Notes: generated from the sequence alone by a model not told the origin. Positions 25,559-34,889 are shown, counted from the first letter of the stretch. The stretch is 64,000 nucleotides of DNA from Actinomadura sp. K4S16 (GCF_008327685.1 NZ_BDDE01000011.1:854950-918949), one strand, 5' to 3'. Made by a program: numbers and translations.

Positions 25559-26595
25559 GAGGGCACTCCGACCTTCATCCCCTCGGACAGCCCCGATCCG
25601 GAGATCTCCACCTTGCCGTCGGTGAAGGCGCCTGTCTCGACCGGCACCGTCCGGACCCGCCCGCCCTCCACGACCTGGACCGCGTAACCGCCGTCCCCCT
25701 GCGCGAGCAGCGCCGCGATCGGCACGGCGAGGACGTCGGTGTGGCGGTTGGCGGTGAGATGCACCGCGACGGGCGCCTTGTCGTAGGACCCGATCTCCTT
25801 CCCGCCCGCGACCGCGATCCGCACCTCGACGGTCGCCGGCTGGTCGTCCTGCGCCTGCGTGGCGACCTTCCCGACCGAGGTGATCGTCCCCTTGACCGTG
25901 TCACCGGACGGCAGCTCGATCTCCACCGCGCCGCCCTTCTTCGCGAGCCGCCGGTACTCCACGTCCAGGTCGACGGTCACGACGCGGCTCGTTCCGGTGT
26001 AGGTGAGGACGGGGCCGCCGACGCGGTCGCCGACGCTCGCCTTGCGCTCGTCGACTCTGATCCGCCCCGGCGCGACGACGGCGGCGCCCGGCTCGACCCG
26101 GCCGGTCTCGGTCACCCCGAGGTCGTCCTGCCAGCGCTTCACGGCCGCGGCGGTGGAGCCGTCGAAGGTCTTGTCGACGGTGAAGCCGGTGTAGCCGAGT
26201 GCTCGCAGGTTCCGCTCGAACTGCAGGACGTCGGCGCCTTCCGTCCCATCTGCGAGCGTGCGGTACAGCGGCAGCCTTCCGTACAGCAGCGGGACCGGCT
26301 TGTTGTCGACCCGGTACACCGACCTGCCCCTGGAGACGACCGACCCCGCCCCGGCCAGCCAGGTGAGGGTGCCGTGCCCCGTTCCCGTGATGGTGCGGGC
26401 GCCGCCGTAGCCGAGCGTCCCGTCCACGTTCTGGGTCTCGACCAGCGTCGTCCGCTCGATCGCCGCCGTAGCGGGCGGTGGCGCGCCGCGGTCGGCGGCG
26501 GGTTCGCCGCCGCCGAGGCCGACCGTGGCGAGCCCGGCGCCGCCCGCCACGACCACCCCGGCCGCGCCGAGCGCGATGGTGCGCGTCCTGGCCAC
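25555..26595 (-). CDS. Peptidoglycan-binding membrane-fusion adaptor of the exporter
   Basis: MacA-like adaptor adapted to a Gram-positive wall. GTG at 26595 forms TAGTG with the upstream lipoprotein stop and is chosen over an unsupported earlier frame extension. Of 346 residues, 5-26 are a membrane anchor ([21 protein letters not shown]). A PG_binding_1 domain lies around 110-165 ([37 protein letters not shown]). The rest is beta-rich, with [26 protein letters not shown] and a C-terminal VPIAALL...VPVETGAF barrel-like part. The wall-binding insert suggests that the adaptor spans to the peptidoglycan rather than to an outer-membrane channel. Confidence 0.85.
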   Translation of the reverse strand: MARTRTIALGAAGVVVAGGAGLATVGLGGGEPAADRGAPPPATAAIERTTLVETQNVDGTLGYGGARTITGTGHGTLTWLAGAGSVVSRGRSVYRVDNKPVPLLYGRLPLYRTLADGTEGADVLQFERNLRALGYTGFTVDKTFDGSTAAAVKRWQDDLGVTETGRVEPGAAVVAPGRIRVDERKASVGDRVGGPVLTYTGTSRVVTVDLDVEYRRLAKKGGAVEIELPSGDTVKGTITSVGKVATQAQDDQPATVEVRIAVAGGKEIGSYDKAPVAVHLTANRHTDVLAVPIAALLAQGDGGYAVQVVEGGRVRTVPVETGAFTDGKVEISGSGLSEGMKVGVPS

Positions 26596-27158
26596 TAGCC
26601 CCTGCCAACGGTCGTGGAGGGTCCCTTGCCGCCGTCCGGCGAGTACTTCGAGCACGCCTCCTGCGCCTTCTTGAACGTCTGGCTCCGGGGGTCGAGCCCG
26701 GTGCCCCCGCCTGCCTGGATCTTGATGCCGCCATCCGGTTCGGGATCGGGGAACTTGCTGATGCCGTTGTCCCGCATGCACTTGGCGAACGCGCGCATCT
26801 TGGCGAGGTCCTCAGGACTGGCCTTCGGCGGCTTGCCGCCGTTCGGCATGAGGTGCGCGCACTTCTTCTGCGCCGCTTCGGCCTTGCCGTTCGTCTTCGG
26901 CGCCTTGCCGGGGCCCTTCGGGTCGGGCGGCCCCGGCTGGGCGGACGAGCGGATCTCCACCCGGCCGTCGTCGGTCGGATCCTGCATGTCCACCCCGTTG
27001 TCGCGCATGCACTGGGCGAACTTCCGCATCTTCTCCAGGTCGCTGGCCTTCTTGGCGGTGCCCGTCGCCTTCGCGTCCTTGTCCAGGACCCCGCAGCCCT
27101 GTACGCCGAGGGCGAGGGCCGGGACGAGCGCCAGCACCGCGAGCGTCTGTCGTCGCAT
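26595..27158 (-). CDS. Lipoprotein with two cysteine-bearing repeats
   Basis: First gene of the exporter operon, with AAGGAG 8 nt before the ATG. The 187-residue protein has a lipobox GVQGC (Cys22). It has two copies of a unit: MRKFAQCMRDNGVDMQDPT at about 44 and MRAFAKCMRDNGISKFPDP at about 121. Each is followed by a DGRVEIR/DGGIKIQ strand and a later KKC/EAC. Each unit therefore has two Cys that could pair in the oxidising exterior. Proteins with this F-A-x-C-M-R-x-N-G motif are common but uncharacterised in actinomycetes near such exporters. A role as substrate or sensor partner is my inference. Confidence 0.75.
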   Translation of the reverse strand: MRRQTLAVLALVPALALGVQGCGVLDKDAKATGTAKKASDLEKMRKFAQCMRDNGVDMQDPTDDGRVEIRSSAQPGPPDPKGPGKAPKTNGKAEAAQKKCAHLMPNGGKPPKASPEDLAKMRAFAKCMRDNGISKFPDPEPDGGIKIQAGGGTGLDPRSQTFKKAQEACSKYSPDGGKGPSTTVGRG

Positions 27159-27226
27159 CGGTCGGTCTCCTTGTCGACTCCGCCGGGCGGAGCGCCGGCG
27201 GCGACCGCAAGTCCATCCCCGGGCCG

Positions 27227-27266
27227 GTAACCCCGGCGTAACCGGATCGCGTTATGCCGGCGTTAC
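27227..27266. promoter_or_regulatory. Symmetric four-site OmpR-type operator
   Basis: GTAAC occurs at 27227 and 27238 and GTTAT/GTTAC at 27251 and 27262. Each pair has the 11-bp step typical of OmpR/PhoB-family dimers. The two pairs are mirror images around 27246.5, between the divergent lipoprotein and response-regulator genes, so the regulator probably controls both directions. Confidence 0.65.
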
Positions 27267-27337
27267 GCCCCCTTCCCGAGACTTGGGCGGCAGGACGCGC
27301 CGGAGGGCGCGCCGGTCGACGGCAGGGGACGGCAGAC

Positions 27338-27994
27338 GTGCGGGTTTTGGTCGCCGAGGACGAGCGGATGCTCGCCGACTCGATCGCCGAGGGGCTCCGG
27401 GCGGAGGCCCTCGCCGTGGACGTGGTCTACGACGGGGACGCCGCGCTCGAACGGCTCGGCGTGCACGAATACGACGTGCTCGTCCTGGACCGGGACCTGC
27501 CGGTCGTGCACGGCGACGACGTGTGCCGCGCGGTGGTGGAGTCCGGCGCCCTCGTCCGGGTGCTGATGCTCACCGCCGCCGTCACCGTCCCGGCCCGCGT
27601 CGACGGGCTGCGCCTCGGCGCCGACGACTACCTCACCAAGCCGTTCGCGTTCGAGGAGCTGGTGGCGCGGATCCTGGCGCTCGGCCGGCGGGCCCGCCCG
27701 GCGGCGCCGCCGGCGCTGGAGCGCGCCGGGATCCGGCTCGACCCGTCCCGCCAGGAGGTGTACCGCGACGGCCGGTACGTGCACCTGGCGCGCAAGGAGT
27801 TCGGGCTGCTGGCCGAGCTGCTGCGCGCGGACGGGACGATCGTGTCCGCCGAGCGCCTGCTGGAGAAGGTCTGGGACGAGCACACCGACCCCTTCACCAA
27901 CACCGTCCGGGTGACGCTGATGAAGCTGCGCCGCAAGCTCGGCGATCCCCCGGTCATCGAGACCGTCCCGGGAGTGGGGTACCGGATTCCATGA
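27338..27994 (+). CDS. OmpR-family response regulator
   Basis: GTG at 27338 is chosen because the receiver domain starts there (MRVLVAEDERMLADS); the frame upstream is Arg/Gly filler. 218 residues: receiver with Asp51 (VLVLDRDLP) as phospho-acceptor, Thr79 and the Lys of DDYLTKPF. A winged-helix DNA-binding domain follows, ending with TNTVRVTLMKLRRKLGDPPVIETVPGVGYRIP. It overlaps the kinase gene by ATGA. The operator between it and the export operon suggests that it controls both. Confidence 0.95.
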   Translation: MRVLVAEDERMLADSIAEGLRAEALAVDVVYDGDAALERLGVHEYDVLVLDRDLPVVHGDDVCRAVVESGALVRVLMLTAAVTVPARVDGLRLGADDYLTKPFAFEELVARILALGRRARPAAPPALERAGIRLDPSRQEVYRDGRYVHLARKEFGLLAELLRADGTIVSAERLLEKVWDEHTDPFTNTVRVTLMKLRRKLGDPPVIETVPGVGYRIP

Positions 27995-29268
27995 GAGCCA
28001 CGCGTGCCGCAGGGTTCACGGACCGGCTGCGGCCGACGATCCGACTGCGGCTGACGATCCTCTACACGGGCCTCTTCCTCGGCGCGGGCATCGTGCTGCT
28101 CGGGCTGACCTACCTCCTCGTGCAGAACAACCTGCAGAGGCAAGGCGAACCCGCGGCGGACCGCGTTTTCAGCGCGGCGCCCAAGGAGGTGGTCCCCGGA
28201 GTGGCGGCCGCGGCACCGCCGCCCGGGGAGGCCTCGCAGCTCACCGTGCAGAAGGTGCAGGGCGCGCTGATCAAGGGGCGCGAGGACTACCAGCGCGAGA
28301 CGCTCAACGCGCTGCTCACCCAGGGCGGGATCGCGCTCGGGCTGGTGGGCGCGGCCGGACTCGGCTTCGGCTGGCTGCTCGCCGACCGGGCGCTGCGGCC
28401 CGTGCATGCGATCACCGAGACCGCGCGGCGGGTGGCGCGCAGCCACGACCTCACCGAGCGGATCGCCTACGAGGGGCCGCGCGACGACGTCAAGGAGCTG
28501 GCCGACACCTTCGACACCATGCTCGGCCGGCTGGCGCGGGCCTTCGACGGGCAGCGCCGGTTCGTCGCGAACGCCTCGCACGAGCTGCGCACCCCCCTCG
28601 CCATCAACCGGACGCTGATCGACGTGGCGGTGCGCCGCCCGGACGCCACCGACGACGTCAAGCGGCTCGGCGAGTCGCTGCTGGTCGTCAACGGCAGGCA
28701 CGAGCGGCTCATCGACGGGCTGCTCACCCTCGCCGGGACGGAGAACGTCGTGGTCGACGCCGGGCCGCTCGACCTCGCGGACGTCGCCGGGCACGTCCTG
28801 CGGCAGGCCGCCCCCGAGGCGCGGGCCCGCGGGGTGACCGCCGACCGCCTGCTCGGCCCGGCCTCCACGTCGGGCGACCCGGTGCTGGTGGAGCGGCTCG
28901 TGCAGAACCTGGTGGAGAACGCGATCCGGCACAACCGCGACGGCGGCGAACTGCACGTCGCCACGCGGGGCCGGGACGGCTGGGCGGAGCTCACCGTCGC
29001 CAACACCGGTCCCGTCGTGCCCGCCTACGAGGTCGAGACGATCTTCGAGCCGTTCCGGCGGCTCGGCAACGACCGGGTGCGCTCCGACCGGGGCTCGGGG
29101 CTCGGGCTGTCGATCGTCCGGGCCACCGCGACGGCCCACGGCGGCACGGTGACCGCGGCGCCGCGCCCGGAAGGCGGCCTCGTCGTGACCGTCCGCCTGC
29201 CCGGCCGGGTGGACGGCCCGCCGCTCGCGGCCCCCGCCGGAGGGATCGCCTCATCCGCTCCGGGCTGA
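27991..29268 (+). CDS. Sensor histidine kinase
   Basis: Membrane partner of the regulator, 425 residues. Helix 1 at about 21-44 (TILYTGLFLGAGIVLLGLTYLL), a short extracellular loop of about 65 residues, and helix 2 at about 110-131. Then come a HAMP linker, the phospho-acceptor His197 in ASHELRTPLAINRT, N-box NLVENAIRHN, and the G-boxes of the form DRGSGLGLSIV. The small sensor loop is of the type that senses envelope stress or peptides. Its last 18 bp overlap the convergent membrane protein gene. Confidence 0.94.
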   Translation: MRATRAAGFTDRLRPTIRLRLTILYTGLFLGAGIVLLGLTYLLVQNNLQRQGEPAADRVFSAAPKEVVPGVAAAAPPPGEASQLTVQKVQGALIKGREDYQRETLNALLTQGGIALGLVGAAGLGFGWLLADRALRPVHAITETARRVARSHDLTERIAYEGPRDDVKELADTFDTMLGRLARAFDGQRRFVANASHELRTPLAINRTLIDVAVRRPDATDDVKRLGESLLVVNGRHERLIDGLLTLAGTENVVVDAGPLDLADVAGHVLRQAAPEARARGVTADRLLGPASTSGDPVLVERLVQNLVENAIRHNRDGGELHVATRGRDGWAELTVANTGPVVPAYEVETIFEPFRRLGNDRVRSDRGSGLGLSIVRATATAHGGTVTAAPRPEGGLVVTVRLPGRVDGPPLAAPAGGIASSAPG

Positions 29269-30318
29269 GGCGGTCCCCTGGGTGTGGGCCGCCGCCGGCC
29301 GCAGCGCGGACACGGCCAGGGCGACGGCCGTCCCGCCGAGCGCCCACCCGGCCAGTACCCACAGCGGGTACGCCGTGGCGTTGCCGGCGAAGTAGACGGT
29401 GTTGCGGACGGCCGTCGTCGCCGCGCCCGTCGGCAGCCAGCCGCCGATGGCGCGCCAGAACGGCGGCAGCAGCGCGACCGGGTAGGCGCCGCCCGCGCTG
29501 GGGTTGCCGAGCACGACGAACAGCAGGATCGCCAGGCCTATCCCGAGCAGCCCGAACAGCGTCTGCAACGCGGCGGTGGAGGCCGCCGCGGCGAAGACCA
29601 CGAGCGCCCCGATGCCCCACACCTGGAAGAAGTGGCCGGGCAGCGCACCGAGGACGGGACCGGCGATGACCGCGCCGCCGAGCCCCGACACGGCCGCGTA
29701 CAGGGCGAGCGCCCCCAGCCGGATGACGGTGCGGCGCCCGTTCGCCGGCCGGGCGCCGCCCGCGAAGCCGAGGATCGCCGCCGCCAGGTACCCGCCCACG
29801 ACCCAGCCGATGACCAGGTAGAACGACGACAGGCCGCGGCCGTCCTCGGGGTCGGGCGGCCGGATGTCGACGACCCTCACCTGCCGGTGCCGGACGGTCT
29901 CGAACCGGTTCGCGACGTCGGTGGCCGTGCCGGCCAGCGCCGGTCCGGCGGCGGACGCGACGAGCAGCGTGTCGGTGCCTCCCCGCGGCTCCACGATGAT
30001 CGCGGCGTCGACCTCGCGGCGCAGGATCTCCTGGCGGGCCTGCTCCGCCCCGGCCGCCGTGCGGGCCTTCAGCGGCCTGCCCTTCAGCGCGTTCACCTGC
30101 TCGGCGACCTGTCCCGCCACCGCGGGCGGCGCGACCACCGCGACGGGGATGCGGTGCGGCGTCGGCGAATGGAACGCGCCGATGTAGGACAGGATGAACC
30201 CGAACTGCAGCAGCAGGACGCCGGTGACCAGGGCGACGCCGCGCAGCGTCACCGCGTCGCGGAGTTCGGGCCCGAATCCGCGGTCGGGCGGCCGCCGGTC
30301 GGGCGCGCGAGTGCTCAT
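29251..30318 (-). CDS. DUF3533/YhgE-like ABC-2-type membrane protein
   Basis: 355 residues. One N-terminal helix (VALVTGVLLLQFGFILSYIGAF) is followed by a long extracellular domain (about 55-165, with QVAEQVNALKGRPL and DAAIIVEPRGG). Five to six C-terminal helices follow, including the LPPFWRAIGGWLPTGAATTAVRNTVYF segment seen in ABC-2 and YhgE/Pip membrane proteins. These are exporters or phage-infection proteins of unclear substrate. Convergent with the kinase gene; function here not assigned. Confidence 0.7.
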   Translation of the reverse strand: MSTRAPDRRPPDRGFGPELRDAVTLRGVALVTGVLLLQFGFILSYIGAFHSPTPHRIPVAVVAPPAVAGQVAEQVNALKGRPLKARTAAGAEQARQEILRREVDAAIIVEPRGGTDTLLVASAAGPALAGTATDVANRFETVRHRQVRVVDIRPPDPEDGRGLSSFYLVIGWVVGGYLAAAILGFAGGARPANGRRTVIRLGALALYAAVSGLGGAVIAGPVLGALPGHFFQVWGIGALVVFAAAASTAALQTLFGLLGIGLAILLFVVLGNPSAGGAYPVALLPPFWRAIGGWLPTGAATTAVRNTVYFAGNATAYPLWVLAGWALGGTAVALAVSALRPAAAHTQGTASARSG

Positions 30319-30449
30319 GCCGGTCGTCTACCCATTCGGCCCCCCGCCAACTGCGCGAACGCCGGCCAGGGCACCCGAGCCGGCGACGCGTCCGGACGGC
30401 GGGGCCCGCGGACCTGAATCCCCGGCCCGATCAAGGTAGCGTCGGACCA

Positions 30450-30959
30450 ATGACCAGTGCTGAACTGCTCACCGACGCGTTCGACCGGATCCAGGAGGCC
30501 GTCCACGGGGCGGTCGAGGGCCTCGGCGGTCCGCGGCTCGCCGAGCGCCCCGCCGAGGGCGCCAACTCGATCGCGTGGCTCGTCTGGCATCTCACCCGCA
30601 TCCAGGACGACCATGTCGCCGGGGTCGCCGGCACCGCCCAGGTCTGGACGCGGGACGGCTGGGCCGACCGGTTCGGGCTGCCGTTCGACGCGTCCGACAC
30701 CGGGTACGGCCACGGCCCGGACGAGGTGGCCGCCGTCCGGGTGGACTCGGCGGACCTGCTGACGGGATACCACGACGCCGTGCACGACAGCACCGTCCAG
30801 TACGTGGCCGGGCTGACCGACGCCGACCTGCCCCGGATCGTCGACCGGGCGTGGGACCCGCCGGTCACGCTGGCGGTGCGGCTGGTCAGCGTGGTCTCCG
30901 ACGACCTCCAGCACGCGGGCCAGGCCGCCTACGTCCGCGGACTGCTCAGGGGCGTCTGA
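30450..30959 (+). CDS. DinB-superfamily (DUF664) protein
   Basis: 169-residue four-helix protein of the DUF664/DinB-like superfamily, with metal-binding His candidates in WLVWHLTRIQDDH and DDLQHAGQAAYVRGLL. Members include mycothiol- and bacillithiol-dependent transferases and other metal enzymes; the thiol and substrate are not evident. A TAGCGT element 7 bp before the ATG and no ribosome binding site suggest a leaderless transcript. The final 31 bp overlap the convergent glycosyltransferase gene. Confidence 0.8.
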   Translation: MTSAELLTDAFDRIQEAVHGAVEGLGGPRLAERPAEGANSIAWLVWHLTRIQDDHVAGVAGTAQVWTRDGWADRFGLPFDASDTGYGHGPDEVAAVRVDSADLLTGYHDAVHDSTVQYVAGLTDADLPRIVDRAWDPPVTLAVRLVSVVSDDLQHAGQAAYVRGLLRGV

Positions 30960-32272
30960 CCTCCGGGCCGCCGGGGCCGCTCCGGCGCCGGGGCGGCCGG
31001 CACGAGCTCGGAGATCAGGAGCGACCAGCGGGGACCGATGCGGTCCAGGTGGTGGGACCGCACCGAGCGCAGGGCCGCCTCGCCCAGCCGGTCCCGCAGT
31101 CCGCGGTCCGCGATCACCCGGCGGAGCGCCCCGGTCATGGCGTCCACGTCCCCGGCGGGGACGAGCAGCCCGTCGCGCCCGTGGCCGATCATCTCGGCGG
31201 GGCCGACCGGGCAGTCGAACGCCACGACCGCCAGGCCCATGCCCATGGCCTCGATGACGACCATGGGCATGCCCTCGCGGCGCGACGACAGCGCGTAGAC
31301 CGACGCCCGCTCCATCTCGGCGTACAGGTGGCGGGTCCGGGGGTGCAGCTCGACCCTGCCGCCGAGGCCGAGCTCGTCGATCAGCGCCTGGAGCCGGTCG
31401 CGCCGCGGCCCGCCTCCGAAGACGCGCAGGGTCCAGTCCGGATGGTCGGCGGCGATCGGCGCGTACGCGCGGATGAGCAGGTCGAAGCCCTTGGTGTGGA
31501 CGAGCCGCCCGGCGGCCAGGACGACCTTGCCGGCCCGCCGGGACGGCCGGTCCGGCAGGGCGGGCGCGGCATTGGGGATGCACACGACGCGCGCACCGGA
31601 CCCCGCGAGCGCGGCCTCGTACTCGGCGCACGCCGCCTCGGTGAGCGTGGAGACGACGGTCAGCCGCCGGTAGGAGCGCAGGATCTGGCGCCGGAGGGCG
31701 GGCTGGTAGGCCCCGAGGTGCATGTGGTCCTGGCCGATCGTCGCGGTCCCGGCCGGCGCCAGCTCGGCCGCCAGCAGGTTGAGGGACGGCCTGGTCCCGA
31801 TGAGCACGTCGGGCGGCGCCGCCGGCGGCAGCGCGCACCGCAGCAGGCACACGTCCGTCCAGAGGCTCATGTGGCGGAACGACGCCTCGTCCGCCGGTGT
31901 CAGCAGGCTCGGGAGCCTGGCCAGGACGCGGGCCGCCCGCCCCTTGGGCGCGAAGCCGTCGTCGGCGTAGGTGAGCGTCGCACCGGCGGGGACGGGGAAG
32001 AACGGCCTCCTGCTCCGCTTGAGCACGCTGACGATCTCGACGTCGTGGTCGCGTGCCAGGTGGCCGCACAGGTTCAGCACCGTGCGGATCGTCCCGCCCG
32101 TGCCGTGCGCGTTCTGCAGCAGGACGCGCACGCGGAGCCGGTCACCGGGCGGCGGGACGCGCCGCCGCCTCAGCAGGGGCCGCAGCGTCCAGAGCGCCGC
32201 GCGGCGCAGACCGCGCTGCGCCCTGCGCCGGACGCGGCGCCGCAGCCGCAGCGGGCGGGCCGACTCCTCCAC
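30929..32272 (-). CDS. Glycosyltransferase family 4
   Basis: 447-residue GT-B enzyme with a very basic N-terminus (about 40 residues rich in Arg), then VRVLLQNAHGTGGTIRTVLNL, the GTxGG donor-fold start. The C-terminal half has VLAAGRLVHTKGFDLLIRAY and the E-x7-E motif in SSRREGMPMVVIEAMGMGLAVVAFDCPVGPAEMI. Transfers a sugar from a nucleotide donor to an envelope glycan, teichoic acid or secondary metabolite; the acceptor is unknown and no glycan cluster surrounds it. Confidence 0.88.
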   Translation of the reverse strand: MEESARPLRLRRRVRRRAQRGLRRAALWTLRPLLRRRRVPPPGDRLRVRVLLQNAHGTGGTIRTVLNLCGHLARDHDVEIVSVLKRSRRPFFPVPAGATLTYADDGFAPKGRAARVLARLPSLLTPADEASFRHMSLWTDVCLLRCALPPAAPPDVLIGTRPSLNLLAAELAPAGTATIGQDHMHLGAYQPALRRQILRSYRRLTVVSTLTEAACAEYEAALAGSGARVVCIPNAAPALPDRPSRRAGKVVLAAGRLVHTKGFDLLIRAYAPIAADHPDWTLRVFGGGPRRDRLQALIDELGLGGRVELHPRTRHLYAEMERASVYALSSRREGMPMVVIEAMGMGLAVVAFDCPVGPAEMIGHGRDGLLVPAGDVDAMTGALRRVIADRGLRDRLGEAALRSVRSHHLDRIGPRWSLLISELVPAAPAPERPRRPGGQTPLSSPRT

Positions 32273-32289
32273 CGTGCCCCCGATCTCCG

Positions 32290-32330
32290 ATGACCGTGCC
32301 CGGCCCGTTCCCGGGGCGGGGCACGGTCAT
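32290..32330 (-). terminator. Terminator after the first L,D-transpeptidase gene
   Basis: ATGACCGTGCCC and GGGCACGGTCAT form a perfect 12-bp stem around a 17-nt GC-rich loop, directly after the stop codon at 32333. Confidence 0.75.
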
Positions 32331-32332
32331 GG

Positions 32333-33571
32333 TCATCCGGTGGTCACGGTTCGGTTGAGGGCGCTGCCCTTCACCCACCGGTCCCAGGACATCTGGTAGT
32401 AGCTCCAGCCGTTGAGCGGCTCCAGCCTCCGCTTGCTGCCGGTGATGATCACCGGGTCGCCGCGGTAGGACCACTGGTAGTACCAGCGGGCGTCGGCGGG
32501 CGGGGAGTTGACGCAGCCGTGGCTGACGTTCTGGCGGCCCTGGGCCCACGTGGTGGCGGCCATCGAGTGGATGTACTCGCCGCTGTTGGAGATCCGCACC
32601 GCGTGCGGGATGACCTCCTTGTAGCCGCCGTTCTTCTTGTCCTTCGGGTCGACGCCCATCCACTCCGACGTCATGATCGCCGGATTCTCCTTGCCCATGG
32701 TCAGGTGGATGCCGCTGGTGGTGAGGTAGGTGTCGACGCCGTTGACGACCCGGCCGCCGCGGCCGGCGCTGATCCCCCAGCTGCGGATCTTCTTGCCGTT
32801 CTTCTTGACCACGAGCTTGTGCGTCTTGGTGCTGACGGTGACGAGGTGCGAGTCGCCGATGCGGAACGGGCGGGCGAAGTCCGACACGCCGTAGGTCTTC
32901 TTGCCCGACCTCACGCCGGCCAGCTTGGCGGTCAGCACCACCTTCTGGTTGGGCGCCCACCAGGTGCCGTTCTTCGTCCGGAAGATCACCGTGGTGTCGT
33001 TCATCCAGTACCAGGCGCCGGTGGCGGGCGTCGTCGACTTGACCTCCAGGGCCTTCTCGACGGCCTTCTTGTCGGCGACCGGCCGGTTGAAGACGACCTG
33101 GATCGGCATGCCGATGCCGACCTTCTCGTTCTTGCTCGGGGTGACGTCGACGATGCTGAGCTCGTTCGCCGCCTTCTGCGTGGCGAACGCGGCGTTGACG
33201 GTGGCCGTCTTGCCCTTGGGGCTCTTGGCCACCGCCACGACCTGGTACTTGGCGCCCGGACGCAGCGTCCGCGACTTCCAGCTGGTCTTGTCGGCGGCCA
33301 TCGCGCCGTCGACCGGCTTGCCCTTGAGCGTGACCGTGACCTGCTCCAGCGTCCCGCCCGCGGCGGTGACGACGACTCCGTCCTCCGGCTTGGCCTTGGT
33401 GTTGCCGTTGCCCGGGCTGATCGTCACCTGGGGGACGCTCGCGTCGCCCTTCTCTCCGACGGTGACGCCGGAGTCCTTCTCTCCGCCGCCGCTGCAGGCC
33501 GTCGTGAGGAGGAGCACGGCCCCAGCCATTCCCGCACCCGCCCGAACCCCTGCGGAAAACCTCCGCTGCAC
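32333..33571 (-). CDS. L,D-transpeptidase lipoprotein (YkuD, Ig-like domains), copy 1
   Basis: Cross-links peptidoglycan 3-3 or anchors proteins to it outside the membrane. GTG at 33571 has GGAGG 6 nt upstream and starts the signal peptide; the frame further upstream lacks one. Of 412 residues, Cys26 is in the lipobox LTTAC, two Ig-like domains span about 45-260 (as in LdtMt2-type enzymes), and the YkuD domain about 262-385. The catalytic signature is SHGCVN, with the upstream His in EYIHSMAATTW. The C-terminal W-rich tail (WSYYQMSWDRWVKGSAL) is shared with the next gene. Confidence 0.93.
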   Translation of the reverse strand: MQRRFSAGVRAGAGMAGAVLLLTTACSGGGEKDSGVTVGEKGDASVPQVTISPGNGNTKAKPEDGVVVTAAGGTLEQVTVTLKGKPVDGAMAADKTSWKSRTLRPGAKYQVVAVAKSPKGKTATVNAAFATQKAANELSIVDVTPSKNEKVGIGMPIQVVFNRPVADKKAVEKALEVKSTTPATGAWYWMNDTTVIFRTKNGTWWAPNQKVVLTAKLAGVRSGKKTYGVSDFARPFRIGDSHLVTVSTKTHKLVVKKNGKKIRSWGISAGRGGRVVNGVDTYLTTSGIHLTMGKENPAIMTSEWMGVDPKDKKNGGYKEVIPHAVRISNSGEYIHSMAATTWAQGRQNVSHGCVNSPPADARWYYQWSYRGDPVIITGSKRRLEPLNGWSYYQMSWDRWVKGSALNRTVTTG

Positions 33572-33722
33572 CGCTGACCTCCAGAACCCCGCCGTGTACC
33601 ACAGCGACATTAGCGACAAAATTCGGCGATCATGCCATGTCTCAGGGTTTTTGCAGGCCCCCGAGATCAAAGCGTTGCAACGGAGGCGGGGCCGCCAGCC
33701 CCTCCTGGCCGCGGCGGCCGTC

Positions 33723-34889
33723 TCAGCGGAGGGCGCTGCCCTGCCGCCACTTGTCGAACGACAGCTGCCAGACGCTCCAGCCGTTGTCCCACTCGACCTC
33801 GCGGTCGGTTCCGGTCAGGTCGATGACGTCGCCGCGCTGCATGGTGTCGTAGAACCACTTCGCGTTGGCCGGGCTGACGTTCAGGCAGCCGTGGCTGACG
33901 TTCGCCGAGCCCTGCGAGCCGACCGACCAGGGCGCCGCATGCACGTACTCGCCGCTGTTGGAGAAGCGGACCGCGTAGTTGACGACCGTCTTGTAGTAGC
34001 CGGGGTCGCCCTCCTGACGCCCGGGGGACGTCATCGTGACCGGGTTGCCCTTCTCCATCAGCAGGTGGACGCCGCTGGTGGTGGTGAACTCCCGGGTCTC
34101 GCCGTTGCCCGCGCTGAACGGGATGGTGCGCAGCTTCTTGCCGTCCCGCGTCACCGTCATGTGGTGGTCGCCGATGTCGCCGGTCGTGATCTGCGCGGCG
34201 CCGATGCTGATGGTCGCCTTGGCGTCCTTCGCCCCGTAGACGCCGCCGCCCGCGTTCACCCCCGCCAGGTCGGCGCGGAAGCGGACCGTCTGGTGCGGCT
34301 GCCAGTACGTCTTCGTCCGGTAGATGACCTGGTCGGACCCGACCCACCGCCACGCGCCCTCCACGGGCTTCTCCGCCGTGACGTGCAGTGTCCGCTCCAC
34401 GGCGGCCTTGTCGGTGACCGGCCGGTCGAACCGCACGAAGATCGGCATGCCGACGCCGACCTTCTCCCCGCTGAGGTTCGGGGTGACGTCCGCGATCGAC
34501 AGGGTCTCGGCGGGCTTCAGCGTCGTGAACGTGCTGGTGGCCGTGCGGGCCTTGCCGCCCTCGCCGGCCTGCGCCGTGACGGTGTAGGAGGTCCCGGGCG
34601 TCAGGGTGCGGGTGGACCGCCACGTCTTGCGGCCGTCCCCGTAGCCGCCGGATATGGCGGCGCCCCCGCCCTGGACGGTGACGTTCCGCAGCTTCGCGCC
34701 GGAGGCCTTGACCTCGATCGTCCCGTCCGGCTTGACCTGGGCGGTGCCGTTCGCCGGCGTGATCGTCACGGTCGAGTCCGACCCGCCCGAGGCGAGCTTG
34801 CCCTCGCCGCCGATCGAGCAGCCGGTCACGAGCAGCGCCACCGCTCCCGTCCCGACCGCGACCACAGGCCCAAACCGACCCTTTGCCAC
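33723..34889 (-). CDS. L,D-transpeptidase lipoprotein (YkuD, Ig-like domains), copy 2
   Basis: Tandem paralogue of the preceding enzyme with the same order: lipobox LVTGC (Cys24), Ig-like domains, and a YkuD domain with HAAPWSVGSQGSANVSHGCLN. The C-terminal tail is WSVWQLSFDKWRQGSAL. I prefer the second of two adjacent GTG codons (34889) because GGGGGAG lies 6 nt ahead; an ATG at 34910 would add seven residues. 388 residues. The two copies are clearly diverged, so the duplication is old. A weak hairpin at 33690-33719 lies between them. Confidence 0.92.
   Translation of the reverse strand: MAKGRFGPVVAVGTGAVALLVTGCSIGGEGKLASGGSDSTVTITPANGTAQVKPDGTIEVKASGAKLRNVTVQGGGAAISGGYGDGRKTWRSTRTLTPGTSYTVTAQAGEGGKARTATSTFTTLKPAETLSIADVTPNLSGEKVGVGMPIFVRFDRPVTDKAAVERTLHVTAEKPVEGAWRWVGSDQVIYRTKTYWQPHQTVRFRADLAGVNAGGGVYGAKDAKATISIGAAQITTGDIGDHHMTVTRDGKKLRTIPFSAGNGETREFTTTSGVHLLMEKGNPVTMTSPGRQEGDPGYYKTVVNYAVRFSNSGEYVHAAPWSVGSQGSANVSHGCLNVSPANAKWFYDTMQRGDVIDLTGTDREVEWDNGWSVWQLSFDKWRQGSALR

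Noticed and set aside
30450..30959. DNA-damage DinB function from the name
   Set aside because: This is the unrelated DinB-like metal-dependent superfamily; the true polymerase is at 740-1921.
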